Assembly (NCBI RefSeq): GCF_037975245.1 | Contig: NC_092564.1 | Span: 17,595,984 to 17,659,983 of the forward strand | Direction of reading: 5' to 3' | DNA length: 64,000 bases | Source of the DNA: Apostichopus japonicus | Taxonomy: Eukaryota > Echinodermata > Holothuroidea > Aspidochirotida > Stichopodidae | Part shown: one piece after another, positions 1 to 13,200 of the stretch | Numbering within the stretch: the first letter of the stretch is position 1 | Layout of the letters: every line of letters begins with the position of its first letter | Translations under genes and position numbers: made by a program | Notes under the pieces: model-generated | The model's input: the letters and a program-made list of their open reading frames with translations, nothing else | What the model was told of the DNA's origin: nothing | Databases searched by the model: none

Positions 1-359
1 CTCCGAAACGTGCATCTGCCCATTTTTCAATGCATATACTTGTCGATCTGTCCGATGCACACGTATACTATATAGGTGTAATAATTTTAGTAAATGCTGG
101 GGGGACCCTCGGCCTGTCCCCTGGCTATAGACCATATTGTCACCCCAACCGCGTCTTCACGACCCGTGAAAAGTGGAAGCAGTGAGTGTGAGTACCGGTA
201 AGCGCAACACAACTTCGTCTTATAGGCCAATGACTTGCTTCATTTCAGCCAGTTCTTCAACATCCCCTTACTACACTCAAAAACGTCTTTGCGAGTACAC
301 TACTCTCTTAAAACACCATCGAATATACAAATTAGAATGTTTTTACAGACTTTTACGTG

Positions 360-691
360 CAATCTGAGAAATTGCAGGCCTGAGACCCATATTTTAGGGC
401 TAGGTATTCGCAGCATAAAACACTCGGGAAGTGCCGTTTCCGGCCATCTGGGGGTTTGAAAAACCCAAAATTTTCTTGTACGCTCCGCGCCAACCGATGG
501 TGGCGCTCCGCTTAGATAGTCTCTACACATTAGCCCCCCCCAATAATTTTCCGTTCCGCCGCGCCTGGAGGGGCACCCCCTCCCCTTAGACCCCTCCCCA
601 GGACGTTGATCCGTATCCACCTAAGTGCCCCCCATCAAATGCTGGTGCCCCCCTGTGCCCCCCCAGACTGAAAAGTCTGGTGACGCCACTG
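360..691 (-). mobile_element. DNA transposon relic with hairpin terminus
   Basis: The right end (660-691) reads, on the minus strand, CAGTGGCGTCACCAGAC followed by a small palindrome (CAGACT-GAAA-AGTCTG, 664-679). About 424-520 is closely similar to 63709-63810 in the terminal transposon of this window, and the motif ACCCCCTCCCCTTAGACCC (about 578) recurs at 35670 and 63922. The left end is not defined; the relic may start nearer 95. No coding capacity is visible. Confidence 0.55.
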
Positions 692-702
692 CCTGTAATC
701 CC

Positions 703-757
703 AGTAATCCTTGGATCACAAGTCCGACGCCTTAGCCAATTGTCCACCACGCTCTCA
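703..757 (-). mobile_element. Truncated tRNA-derived SINE head
   Basis: On the minus strand this repeats the tRNA-like head of the SINE at 2910-3166, with A-box TGGACAATTGG followed by AAGGCGTCGGACTTGTGATCC. The B-box region is degenerate and stops at the end of the neighbouring transposon relic, so the SINE seems to be interrupted or truncated there. Confidence 0.6.
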
Positions 758-1660
758 CAAAATATTGCCAGGACTAGGTATTCACTGAGGAGATGACGTC
801 ATCGTCAGCATTAAAGGGCTCGAGGTTTATCACATGTTAAAGCTGAGTATGACTATATGGGACGGAGAACTGAGAAATATGAAGGAAAGGGGAATCTGTA
901 AAAAATCTATAATGGATTTTTTTTTCTGTACGGCTTGAGAAGGATGAAGACACAACTTTTAAGATGGCGATGTATAGAGAATAGAGAGACGACATATATA
1001 TGGGGTGGGGTGGCGTCAACTGGAAGAGGGTGTAGTGTGGGGAGCTATAGGGGAGGGGTGGTAAAGTATACAGGTAGATAGGAAGTAAACACTACAGAAA
1101 GAGAAAGTTTACAATGGGGGGGGGGGTGGGGGGTCGAAATCTAGCATGCGAATGATTAACCTGGACAAAGTGAGATTGTTGTTGGCTTTCTGCTCTGTGC
1201 TCTAACTAATGTTTTTCACTGACTCTGACCCTCGTAAAAACTACTTGTGGGTTCCTGTAATAGACCTGAAAGATTTCAGGAATAGATTCCTGAAAGATTT
1301 AATGGAATACAACTTTGTGTCGGTTTCAAGAGAAGTGGGTGGGTGGAGCATAACTTAAGATGGAATGCGTTTGTAGGGAGATTATATGAATTATCTCAAA
1401 GTGAAAATAATCAAACAAAACCGACATGAGACAAACATCTTCATCTCTTGTGTTACTAATTTATGGTAATTGAGCAAGAAAATAAAAAACAAAAGGAAGA
1501 AGATCAAACTGAGAAGTGGACTAATTGAAACCGTTTAAAAAAATGAATTAAGTTAACTATAGGCTCCATATATAGTCCTTGAAGGTATAGAAGTTTCGAC
1601 AGATGTATATCACTACCGTTTTGTTTTAATTGATTTTTTTTATTTGATTATCTGTTATAT
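758..1660. other. No gene recognised; G-rich stretches
   Basis: No gene is supported. About 1000-1135 is G-rich on the + strand, with several G4-G10 runs, and could form quadruplexes. The rest is AT-rich and unstructured. Confidence 0.5.
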
Positions 1661-1681
1661 ATGTATATATATATATATATG

Positions 1682-1725
<44 letters not shown>

Positions 1726-1728
1726 CAT
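1661..1728. repeat. (TA)n microsatellite
   Basis: An alternating TA tract with a GTATGTGTATA interruption, ending in ACATACATAC. Confidence 0.9.
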
Positions 1729-2909
1729 ACTGAAGAAACAGGTCATCCTCACACATCTTCGTATGTTCGCGCAACAGGCGATAAAACCGATCGTCTAAAT
1801 TATAGCAGTTTATGGTAATTCTCGCCCACTCTCTGCAGATTATCTTTAGTCTTTTAAGGATTTACTCCTACGTATTCTATTCGAAACGATTATACACGGT
1901 ATCATTAACGAACAAAGTGTTTTAATAGACTCGTATATCGTGTCAAATTCCCGCTATAATACTACGTTGTATACCAGTACACTATATAGATATATGCTAT
2001 ACTTCATAACATACGACCTAGTTTCACTTTATACGCCTATAATGAAATTGTAGGTTAATATCTTGTTATCAAATTCTTTTGGGCGTTGTTATTAAGTTGT
2101 CCGCCGCGATAATGCCCCTATGAGTATTTATTACACTTTCGATTGCTTTTAACACTTACTAACTAAATCTCGGGCCAACCAATTTCGTTTATATGTCAGC
2201 CGAGACGACTGGATTTGGGCAGCGTTTGGAATAATTTCCTGGCTAGTATTCATAAAATTCGTAAGATGTAAAAGTCATTTGACTTTATTTTTTCCCAATC
2301 TTTTTTTTCTCTCCCTTTTCCCCCCATCTCACGTTTTTAGTCCCATTCACTGGACAAATATTACCAACATGAAGAAGTGGAAATGTACATTTCCTGTTCA
2401 ATCAAATCAAACATGACAGTATATGGATGTTTGTTTGTTCCATATTCGTGATCGGAAAGACCGCGAGAACCGTTTTTTTTTCTTCAAACTTCCTCATTGA
2501 ACGAACTTAATTTTGAAATTTGGAGCCGGCTAATATACTGCAATAAGTCATATTTACATTATATCTCAAATTCACTCTCACTAGGCGTTTTTCATTTTGT
2601 TTTTCCTGGTTTTGCTATACTCACTACATTGTTTTACACAATTGTTTGACGACCGGATAACAAAGGACGATGACGTTGACGATGACGATGAAAATGACGT
2701 TGACTATGGTGTAAAATTAAATAGTTTCAATTAATAAAAATATCCATATATAGTTGAAGACCAGGATTTGTGATACATTTTAACATATGAATTTTACATT
2801 AAATTAAAACTGAAACGTTAATAGACATAATTTATAGAACTGCCGTTAAGATTTACAATCTCCCAGATTCACAGAAATAATAATAATAATATTAGGCATT
2901 TAGCTACGC
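1729..2909. other. No gene recognised
   Basis: AT-rich DNA. A short GACGATGACGTTGACGATG repeat lies at about 2664-2703 and (TAA)n at about 2876-2893. No supported reading frame. Confidence 0.5.
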
Positions 2910-3168
2910 TATTCATGGTAAACCATATCCAGGCGTTATATTACCCTTGGTCAATGATAACCTGTCCCAGAGACAATCCCTCCAGTCGGCAGCAGTTATA
3001 TACTGCGCCCAAGTTACCTCACAGGTACCCATTTAACCCTGGGTGGAGAGAGGCAAGTGAGATAAAGCATCTTGCCCAAGGACACAACGTAATGAACTAG
3101 GCAGGAATCGAACCAACAATCCTTGGATCACGAGTCCGACGCCTTAGCCAATTGGCCACCACGCTTTC
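2910..3168 (-). mobile_element. tRNA-derived SINE
   Basis: On the minus strand the tRNA-like head has A-box TGGCCAATTGG (3148-3158) and a perfect B-box GGTTCGATTCC (3104-3114). It is followed by a conserved body containing TTGTGTCCTTGGGCAAGATG and a CTCTCTCCACCCAGGG block. This arrangement is typical of SINEs in marine deuterostomes (family knowledge). Exact ends and target-site duplication are not resolved. The 61-codon reading frame inside it is not a gene. Confidence 0.8.
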
Positions 3169-3984
3169 TTAAATATAAATCTTTTCGGTGTACTTGCTCT
3201 GATGGCGGTTATACTTATCTGTACTAATGGTCGAGGAATTTTCTGGCTTCCAGTTGGATCGGAAATCATGCTGTCAAGTTGATTTGACAAACCATTCCTT
3301 TCAATTTAATCGCTTTTATTGGTCTCCGTAGAAAACCTACTGTGGCGAAGTTTTAATAATGAATATTTGGAAACAGTCTCTTAGAAAAATCCGTCCCCCT
3401 TACAGAGAAACCATTTCCTATTGAACACTTAGCCACAGATTAGATTCGGATGAAAATTTCATTACTTTAATAGCAGCGAAGGAGTCTAAAAACCGTTGAT
3501 CTGGAATAAACGTTGCTATTCCATTTACGGTATTTCCCTTGGCTGCAAGAAAGACTGATACAGTATATGTGTCTATCATACATCCAATATGTGAGTACAA
3601 CTTTCTTACACATTTCTATTAAATTATATATTAGACGTGGACTTGTGTTGATAATGTTTCTTTGTCTCTTACGAGATTCTTTAATAAAGATTATATTGAC
3701 TTTAATTGATGAAAGTTGTTTTCATTTCAATAGCCAAACATTTGAAAGGGGTCGTGTATTAATTGTATAGAAAAGATAACACAATGTGAATCAAACTGTA
3801 TCAACCGAAACGTAAACAATTTTTAAAATAGAACAGACGAAAATTATATAAAATATAATAAGTGGTGAAATTTGAGCAGAATGAAGTCAAAAGAAATGTT
3901 ATATTTAAATGTTAATTGTTAAAGTCTCAAAATAATAGCAGTTCTTACTTCTTTAATGGATAACATTAATTATATAGTCATCAA

Positions 3985-3986
<2 letters not shown>
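3169..3986. other. No gene recognised
   Basis: AT-rich sequence with short open frames only and no recognisable protein or RNA. Confidence 0.5.
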
Positions 3987-4043
<57 letters not shown>

Positions 4044-4100
4044 TATATATATATATATATATATAGATATATATATATATAGATATATATATATATATAT

Positions 4101-4133
<33 letters not shown>

Positions 4134-4182
4134 TATATATATATATATATATAGATATATATATATATATATAGATATATAT
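3987..4182. repeat. (TA)n microsatellite with spaced AGATAT variants
   Basis: About 195 bp of alternating TA with G substitutions (TAGATATATA) at irregular intervals. The apparent reading frame of alternating Ile and Tyr is an artefact. Confidence 0.92.
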
Positions 4183-4740
4183 AGCCTACTGCATGATACG
4201 TAGGCCCTATATGTGCCCTGATTGCTTATAACATGTCTCCTGTTCACGTTTATGCAGCGATATTTGAAACACTTATGATATAACGCTAAAATAAAGTATT
4301 ATTTATGTAGTAAATCTATGCATTATTATATAGTGAAAATCAAAGCAATAACTTACAGAAGGTGTTTATTTCCAACCGCATGATGTAGAAATGTGGGAGA
4401 AATATGTTTTACATTGTTGTTCAATGCGAGAATCGGTTGACTTTTGGTTAAAACAGGCCTTTTTATCTTTTGCAATACCGATCCAAATATCGTTTTCAAC
4501 AGAAGCAGTGTCGTGTAATGTCGCCGCCTCATTGTATTTAACCATGCATCTCTAATATTTTACTATTAACATTATATTGTAACTATATTTACACAAGTTC
4601 AGCAATCAGCACCATTTATCAACACCCACATATAAGACAGCAAAGCATAAAATAAGACGAAAGGAAAAAAGAAAATCACGACTTTGCCTCAGATGAACTC
4701 ACTTATCGTACTAACTCCACAAAACGATACATATTGCAGA
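4183..4740. other. No gene recognised
   Basis: AT-rich, no supported feature. Confidence 0.45.
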
Positions 4741-4745
4741 TCTGA

Positions 4746-4975
4746 TCCAGTAGCGTGCACATTATTTTTAGGTGGGGCATGTGGTAGGTGGGGGGGGGGT
4801 GAATTCTGCAATTCCCCCAGACTGATTTGGATAGGGGCTGAATCTATACATAGAAGGGCCAGAGGGCGTATGAAGTATTTCATAAAGATGATATGACCAT
4901 AGGGTCGTTGAAACCGACTCCCATGTTCGGGGTCTGGGTGCCCTCCTCCAGAAACACAAATTGTTGAATGATACA
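4746..4975 (+). mobile_element. Possible transposon relic
   Basis: It starts with CAGTAGCGTGCACA, a 'CAGTNGCGTGC' type end, then G-rich sequence. The block GGGTCGTTGAAACCGACTCC (about 4901-4920) resembles a block at about 61459-61475 in another relic near 61.4-61.75 kb. Weak evidence based on similarity by eye. Confidence 0.3.
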
Positions 4976-6018
4976 TTCTTTGATGCATATTTAAGGAATA
5001 TTTAGATTTTAAAAATTATGTTTACAGTTAGAACTTAACGCAAGGATGTGTTAATACTCTTGATTTTATAGCATTGTAGTTGACGAGGAGCTTTACACGT
5101 CTAGTAGTTGTCTTAAGTTTTTCCTCGGCTGAAATGTATGAAAAGAATCCCGACTGAGCATTTCCCCTTCCCTCCGACTGATGATAGAGGGGGGGTGGCT
5201 TAGGGGATTAGGGGATGCACCCACCCCTTTTCAGACGCAGCTGATATGATATGATCTGATCGATTTTGCAAAACATGAACAAAATCGTTGTCATCTTCTA
5301 CACAAAATACATCTACATGAGATGAACCCACCAAGTACGTCATGTATTATATAGCGCTAAAGGGATGACCTTTAAATGGATGTTATTCTTGCATAGGAGA
5401 AAGTCAATTAAGACATCCGCAACAGATGGTGAATGCATCAATGTACTCAGTTCGTCATTTAGGACAGTATACTTATAGGAAATTCAATGTTTAGTGAAGC
5501 TTTTGATTCGTTGCTATATAATGCAGTGATTATTGTTCATACGAAGTAAAGTTTGTCGTTGTTATTATATACTTCCTTTCACATGATGATGAAGAGCGTT
5601 CCCTTTGGATGTTCTTGGAATGTATGCATTTCTGTATTATCTTTATTTTGGACATATTTTGGGTGAAGTTAAATCAGCAAACAAATACACAAACTAACAA
5701 GAGTATACGCACTACACACACGTTCCGAATCCGACAGAAACTAAACTACATCTCTGAAAATGTCATTTACCTCATCTACTGTAATATTTGCAATATATTT
5801 ACAATTCGTTGGAGAGTAAAAAAAGAACTCTATTAATGAGAATGACTCATCATAGATCGGCGATCAAAACAGAAAGAATCAACCAACCTGTTGCAAATAA
5901 CTTCAATCTCCCAAATCATTCGATTAGAATTGGCGTGTTATTGCCATTGACCAAAACGATTCTTGGACTGACAAATGAAGAAAAGGAAAACTACCTGCCG
6001 TCCCAGATAAGTCAAAAC
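4976..6018. other. No gene recognised
   Basis: AT-rich. Short frames at about 5609-6030 have no recognisable protein. Confidence 0.45.
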
Positions 6019-6459
<441 letters not shown>

Positions 6460-7343
6460 CAACGCAATTCCTTTGAAGTTACGAAGGAATCGGATTAAAA
6501 TAATCCGACACGGATTAAAAAGAATCCGATTTTCCAAACCTTATGCTAATCCAGCAGAAATCAGTAAGTCACATTGACTTAACTGCCTTGCCTACATTAT
6601 TCTCCTATAAAAAGTTTCTATTCCTGCTACTCCTTGTCACCTTTCGGTGATCATGAACTGAAGAAGAGCTAGTTTGATCGAAAGCATTTGCTGTTTTACT
6701 TACAGTCACTCACTAATTTTGTTTTGCTTGAAAACACAGAACACAGACGCATATTATAAATACAAACTCAAATTTCAGGTCTTGATTCGCTGGCTTATTT
6801 TTTATAAGTGGTTTCTGCAACCGACTGCAATTAATTACAATTTCAAGTAAGAATTATCTGGTATAATTTCACAACTATCCTCTATAATTCTCGCGTAATT
6901 GCTATAGTAGTACGTGCACTTACGAGATTATTCAAATATGTACTGTTTATCTTCGTCACTGGTAGAGTTAATTCTGTTGATATCGTATATACCTGCAGGT
7001 TTGGTCGGTAAATGCACTTTCACCGAAGGTTGGTTGTATCGAAAACAGATACCATGCCGTGTCATAAGTCAAAATAAATCCTTGAAACAAAAATCAGCTA
7101 TATTTGATATTTATCAGATAAGGTTCTTAATTAGGTAATTATTCTCTCACAAATTGGCTATTAGGACGTAGGAACTCCATTTTATACGAACTTAAAAACT
7201 TGTACACATAAATATAGTATATATGTGTCGCTTTATATATTTTGATGGATAAGGCCATAACGAGGACATTACCAACATTTTTTCAATGCTTAGTCCGGCA
7301 AATAGGTTCTCATTTCTAAGTTTTTCTATAAGAAATCGGACAG
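6460..7343. other. No gene; hammerhead-like motif and small inverted repeat
   Basis: About 6488-6534 contains inverted ATCGGATT/AATCCGAT copies. A TCACCTTTCGGTGA hairpin (6637-6650) precedes CTGAAGAAGAGC...GATCGAAAGC (6658-6685). The 74-codon frame at 6914 has no recognisable product. Confidence 0.4.
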
Positions 7344-7826
7344 ACGTTTAGTACAACAGCATGAGTACGAGTACAACATCATGAGTACGCGTACAACAAC
7401 ATGTAGCACAAGTCCAAAGCATGAGTACTAGTCCAAGAGCCTTAGCATGAGTACAACAGCATGAGTACGAGTGCAACAGCATGAGTACGAGTACAACAAC
7501 ATGAGTACTAGTACAGCATCATGAGTGAGTACGAGTACAGCATCATGACTACGCGTACAACAGCATGAGTACGAGTACAGCAGCATGAGTACTATATAGT
7601 GCAAGAGCCTGAGTATGAGTACAACAGCATGAGTATACGAGTACAACATCATGGGTACGCATACAACAGCATGAGTACGAGTACAACAGCATGAGTACAA
7701 CATCATGAGTATGAGTATAACATCATGAGTATGAGTACAACAGTATGTGTACGAGAACAACATCATGAGTATGAGTACAACAGCATGAGTTAGAGTACAA
7801 AAATATGAGTACGAGTACAACACGAC
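7344..7826. repeat. 20-bp minisatellite (CATGAGTACGAGTACAACAG)n
   Basis: Roughly 24 imperfect copies. The unit varies in length (for example a duplicated GAGT at about 7525), so the 131-codon minus-strand frame of repeated HTHAVVLILMML type is a by-product. Confidence 0.9.
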
Positions 7827-9785
7827 AGCATTCTTGTCAATTGTGTTTTTCTCAACTTAACTGAGGTAAACATCGTACGAACCGACCTTGTGACGCACGG
7901 TATACGTTGTAGAGTACATCTACTAATTTAATTTAGGAAAGCCTGCAGATAGTTCCTGCTGGTGCGTAAACCTTCGCCTGCTAGATAAAATAATTAATTA
8001 ATTTTGACGAGTATCGGTTAATATCAAATTACACTTGATTGAAACTATGATCGCACTCCTCTCAAAGTTATTGTTTCATATGTAAGCATTAATAAGAACC
8101 AAAATTAATATCTACCCTCAAATTAATAACTACCTCACATTTGTTCTTACATTATTATTAACAGTATGCAACGTTAAATCGCAATTTTCGTGTTTCATTC
8201 TTCAACTCTACTGCATTACTTCAAATATAACTTGACATTAGCGAATCATCATAAAGAATGTATAGTTATGAGATATTTTTTTTTTATAGAATCCTGACGA
8301 AATCTACCAAAATCAATCAATATTTATATAATCATGTTGTTGTTTATGTCTTTATTGCCATCGATAGCCATCATTCATAAATCTCATTCTTATATCTCTT
8401 TTGTCTTCACCCTGCTCATTAACCTGTCTGTATTCTGTGCTTGTATGTATCCCTTATGTTACTGTTACTTATCATTCAGCCTCTGGAGAAGATCCTGCTA
8501 AGATCGAAACGTCAGGCCAACTTACTTTTACACATTCTCTTACACAGGCTCTTTAGTAGATAACCATTTTGCTAACAGCTTGTGTTTTATTTATATTTAT
8601 TTATATTCATAATTTATAGTATGAATATGCCTCAGAATGCACCAATGTACGTCTAATTTCTTCTTGGGGCGGGGGGGGGGGTGAGGGAGTATCCCCAAAC
8701 CTGCTACAACACACGGACGCACCTCCTACTCATTCAAACCCCTGATCAGCCATTAAAGTATTTCCATTAAGGTCTATGCCCCTATATACCTACACTATCC
8801 TGGGAGAATTTAGAACACCCCCCACCCATACCCTCAAACATATGAAATTTGGTGAACGCCCCAGTGCACGGCTGTCTTTACTTTTTATACATCTAGCACA
8901 AGGCTAAGTTTAAATCTAACCGATATAACAGCCTTTAATTTTGCACTTGCATATATATATAGGCACAAGCCCCAAAAATAGCTTATTAATTAGTTCGCCA
9001 ACCAAATACCAAAATTCCTTGCTAATATTGAAACCGTTATTAAGAAATGATAAAGCTGTAACACAGGCATGACATCACCGACTGCTAAAATGAGGGAATT
9101 AATTGTGATTTGATCTGATACGCCTCAATGAACAGGCTGGTATAACATGTATCCATCCACACGATGAAAACAGCTGGCTGTTTTAGGTGAAGAAGGGCTC
9201 ACAATAGTACTACACATGCATATAGTCATGTGTAGGGAGACTGGACTAATTTTACACAAGGGCATCGCACGTACATCGCGCAGTGTATCACCAGTCGTCA
9301 ACAGAGATCATACGTTCATTAGCATTGCTATTCCTAAAGACCGTGGAGTGTTGTCAGCTATGTTTCGCCGGGAGTGCAAATATTAGTCTACTTATGGAAC
9401 AGTTAGAGCTAGGAAAACACTCCGTTGATAGTTATATGTTTGCGGGAGACGTTTCGAGTACCACAGGTATACAAGCCTATATATTCTCTGTGTAGCGCCT
9501 GGCTACAACGAGTTGTTTTGACTTTCTTAAAACGTTTACCAGTGTTAGTGTATGTGCGCAGTCAACTAAAACCAGTCAACGGGACCCATGATAGATTCAT
9601 TAAAGGAAAATAAGGTACAGTACTCGGCCGATTTGTCCATGTTATTTTGTCCATGTTATTTATCCATATTTTGCAGTGTATAACTGAATTGTAGATTACA
9701 TGAGGGTTGTCCTCAATAAACAACTAGCCACACACGATCATGCTACCTATAGTGTTCACTCCTCAAACATGAATCTCAGCTTTTG

Positions 9786-9789
<4 letters not shown>
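7827..9789. other. No gene; possible Penelope-like retroelement tail near 8.47-8.6 kb
   Basis: About 8461-8540 contains CTGGAGAA-GATC-loop-GATC-GAAAC-GTC, resembling the degenerate hammerhead motif found in Penelope-like elements. No reverse transcriptase or GIY-YIG frame remains. A G-run lies at about 8666-8683, and CCCC-rich relic-like sequence at 8760-8870. Confidence 0.35.
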
Positions 9790-9854
<65 letters not shown>

Positions 9855-9906
9855 TACATGTATATATATATACATGTATATATATATATATGTATATATA
9901 CACATT

Positions 9907-9940
<34 letters not shown>

Positions 9941-9972
9941 CATATATATGTATATATATATTTATGTATATA
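9790..9972. repeat. (TA)n microsatellite with TACATG and CACA interruptions
   Basis: An alternating TA tract of about 180 bp with ACATGTATATA variants. The Tyr/Ile frames on both strands are artefacts. Confidence 0.92.
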
Positions 9973-12900
9973 GTTTTCTGTACTGTAGATTTTCACCTCA
10001 CTTCCTTGTCTCCGCATGCCAACTGCATTTTCGAATACTGTGTTATTGAATGGAACATGGGTTAACTTGAAAAGTTCACAAATGTATACATATTCTACAG
10101 TTTCCTTCCCCTTTTGTTGCTGAAGTTGAGACTTGGCTAGTAGGGTTACCAAAGGAATTGGTATAGGAACGTGAATCATGCAATAGTCTTGAAAATTTGA
10201 CTAAAATCAAACAAGAGCCCCATTTGACAATTTGAGTAGATATCATACCTTATATGAAATTAAATACATATATCTCATATTGGAGATTGGAATATCACAG
10301 ATAACCGGCGCGGATCCCGGGATTGTGTTTTTGTGGGGGTGAGGGGTGGGGAGAGTTTTACCCCTTTCAACCCCGTAAAAAAAACTAGGTTTTGTTAGCA
10401 CAAAATTTAATGTCTGTGTATAGACCTACAGTAAGGGTCTACCTAATTTATACCCTAAATATGTCCCGGAATGCACTTTTTAACGTATACTTTATTGCGA
10501 GTACCCCAAGATTCCCCTACATAGGAGTTGGTTTTAACGACCCCACGGCCTTCCTTTTTAAAATCCCTTCCCCCGATCTCTGGATAAAATGCAGACTACG
10601 TAGATGCTAACACATTATAGGCATGTGTGCAGAGAACGATCGACGTGGGTGGAACAGTGATATAGTTCATATATATATAAGTTTCCATTATAAAATAAAC
10701 CGACCAACTAATTCCTCATACAGGCTAATTTGGTTCGGGAGATATTCAGTAACTGATCTCCGCGCGATTCTGATACTTTGCGTTGGAATATTTAAATTCT
10801 ACTGGCCTCCATGAATTTGTTTTCTCGTAAAAACAAAATAAACCCGTAGTATATGGCCTGTTGTATAGGTATATCATTACCTTCGCCCCAAGTGTAAACA
10901 CATTAACTGTCAAAAATCGCCTGCTTCGCTTATAAGTAATACACCACGGTGGTTGCAAAATTTAAATATGGAACCCTTGATATGTAACCTTTATTTATAT
11001 TACACGCGGCTCTAAAGAGCAGGGTATAAGGCCGGAGGGTAATTTGCCATTAACTCGTATTTCTGTTTAAGGCCTATTACAGGATTTTTTTCTTTTGACA
11101 GAGGGAGAGGGGGGTGGGGGGGGGGAGGAGAGGAGAAGTGAAGGAAACGTATTTCAAAATATTTTTTGTCATTACCTCTGCCGGTTATATTAACCATTGA
11201 GAAATATTTCGAATAAAGGTCACATCAAACTGCGCCGTTCCCCTTCCCTTTTTTTCGCATGAGAACATGGATAAGGGACGGTACACTCAGGTTTTACATT
11301 GTAAATGTCACGGCTTAAGGAAACTTTATTTTGAGTCGGCAATTTTTACCAAACCTATACGAAATATTAGGTCCACTACTAAAAGTTAGGTTGCAACCTT
11401 GATTTAGAAAAATTCACCCTCCGTGAATATGCAGTTTCTGTTTAGGAGGATGAAGGTTTAAGTAGGTCAGGCATATTTTTCACAAAATTACTATTAATTA
11501 CATGTAACGCACAAATTAAAAAAATGTTATAAAATATAGACTTTTATCTCACGCGTATATATACATATACATGCTTCTCCAGTTGAAGACGTTATATATA
11601 ATTATAGGAAACACAAAGATGCATGCCACACATCTCTTCAACATTAAGCATAATTGACACAATCACATCTATAATATATATTTCGCATAAGATTTTAAAG
11701 TGAAAAACAGGTTTGAGATTCCTGTAATGAGTTTGCCTTCAGACGTTTATTATAGTGATATTAACTTATTAAGTGCTTTCCTTGTATCTATATAGACCTT
11801 TCAGACCTTTCAATGTCTGCAAACGAAGGGTGGAAAAGATAGAGAAAATTTATTACAAAAACCAGAATCTGCAGCCGTGTCATCGTCTGAAATATAGATA
11901 TATACTTGTCCATTATAATTATTTTCATAAAGTCTGATGGCATATATATATATATATATATATATTAAGTGGCTTGAAGACCGTATCACCTCTTTAAACG
12001 GTCGTTACATTTACTAATGGCGTACAGTTAGAGACGTTAATATCGAGATGAATAACTCCTTTTTTAAGTCAAAGTGTAGACTCTAATTTTCAGGGATTAG
12101 CACACGCCTGTGGCTAGTAGTTATAGCAGAGAATTGTCGTTATTGTTGTGGTAATGAACCCGAACAGATTTTGTGAATACATTTACTACATGTAAGTAGC
12201 AGGAATATGACATCGTTACAACATCCAATGTATAACGTCTTTCCTTTGGACTTTATTCAATGTAAATAAGACGACTGGCTTTGTACTAGAGATTGTCTTA
12301 TACTTGTCTGGAATTAGGCTTTGTCCCTGTACGGAACCGTAACTCCTATGTAAGCGTTACAGAACGTTCGCCCAATACATGCATAAGCTGTCTAAAAAGA
12401 TTGCCTGCTATGCCTGTACACAGAATTTTATACCGGCACATTTTGAGAAAGGTTGAAGACCAAAGGCCTGCATACATGAAATAATGAAAGATTTACTAGT
12501 AACAACGCCCCCCTCTCCCCCTCCACTTTGAAGTGTCCATAAATTGTTATGGTACGATGAGAAAAGAAATAGGCCAAAAGGGGAGAAACTTATATTTGTT
12601 TCCTGAAAAGAGAGCTTTTAGTATCGGCTCCCCGAATCATGTGAGCGTTTCACACATTAATATATACTTGTTCAAATTCAAGTTAAACAGAATGATGGAT
12701 TGGTCTTCGTGTAAGGTGATATAAACTCTTCCTGTTTTACCAAGTTGTATTTTACGTATACCCCAAAGTATCAAAGCTATTATAATGTAAGTGAAACTGA
12801 TATGAAAGGTTGAACGCTATACAAATCATATACTGATCTACACGTGTCTGTATGCGATTGTTTGTGTGTCTGTATGTGTTTGTGCGTGCTATAATGGAAT

Positions 12901-13031
12901 AGTGTAGTACACCAATTAAGTTTCATTACTAGCATGTTGAAAGATTTCCTTCCTAACGATATCACAACAGTACACGTTTATCCCTTCATTCCTTTCACCA
13001 CTTATTTCGATACTAGACTGCGCTGTACAAG
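9973..13031. other. No gene recognised
   Basis: AT-rich. (TA)n at 11941-11966 and a GA/G-rich stretch at 11098-11135. Candidate frames are short and have no recognisable protein. Confidence 0.45.
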
Positions 13032-13058
13032 TGGGGTAGGGGTAGGGGTGGGGTAGGG
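13032..13058 (+). other. Candidate G-quadruplex
   Basis: Five successive G-runs of 3-4 separated by TA or T. This is a strong pattern match; folding is inference. Confidence 0.55.
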
Positions 13059-13132
13059 TAGAGAGTAAATATCCTACGTGCTCTATACTTAAAGCAGATT
13101 TCTTCAAACCGGTCTCTAATATCCGGAAATGT

Positions 13133-13200
13133 GCTTCACTTCCTTCCTTACCTGTCTCCTCACGACCTTGGCACTCTTGTTTCATCTTGACTATAGCGAT
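13133..13200 (+). repeat. Dispersed pyrimidine-rich repeat, copy 1
   Basis: Contains CTTACCTGTCTCCTCACGACC then GGCACTCTTG, matching the family described at 46542, 49189, 49678, 51734 and 57678. Confidence 0.6.

Noticed and set aside
3104-3166. A genuine tRNA gene on the minus strand
   Set aside because: The A- and B-boxes are good but the acceptor stem does not pair, and the sequence continues into a SINE body with a second truncated copy at 703-757.
7428-7823. 131-codon minus-strand frame rich in Leu, Val, His and Tyr
   Set aside because: By-product of a 20-bp minisatellite with variable unit length.
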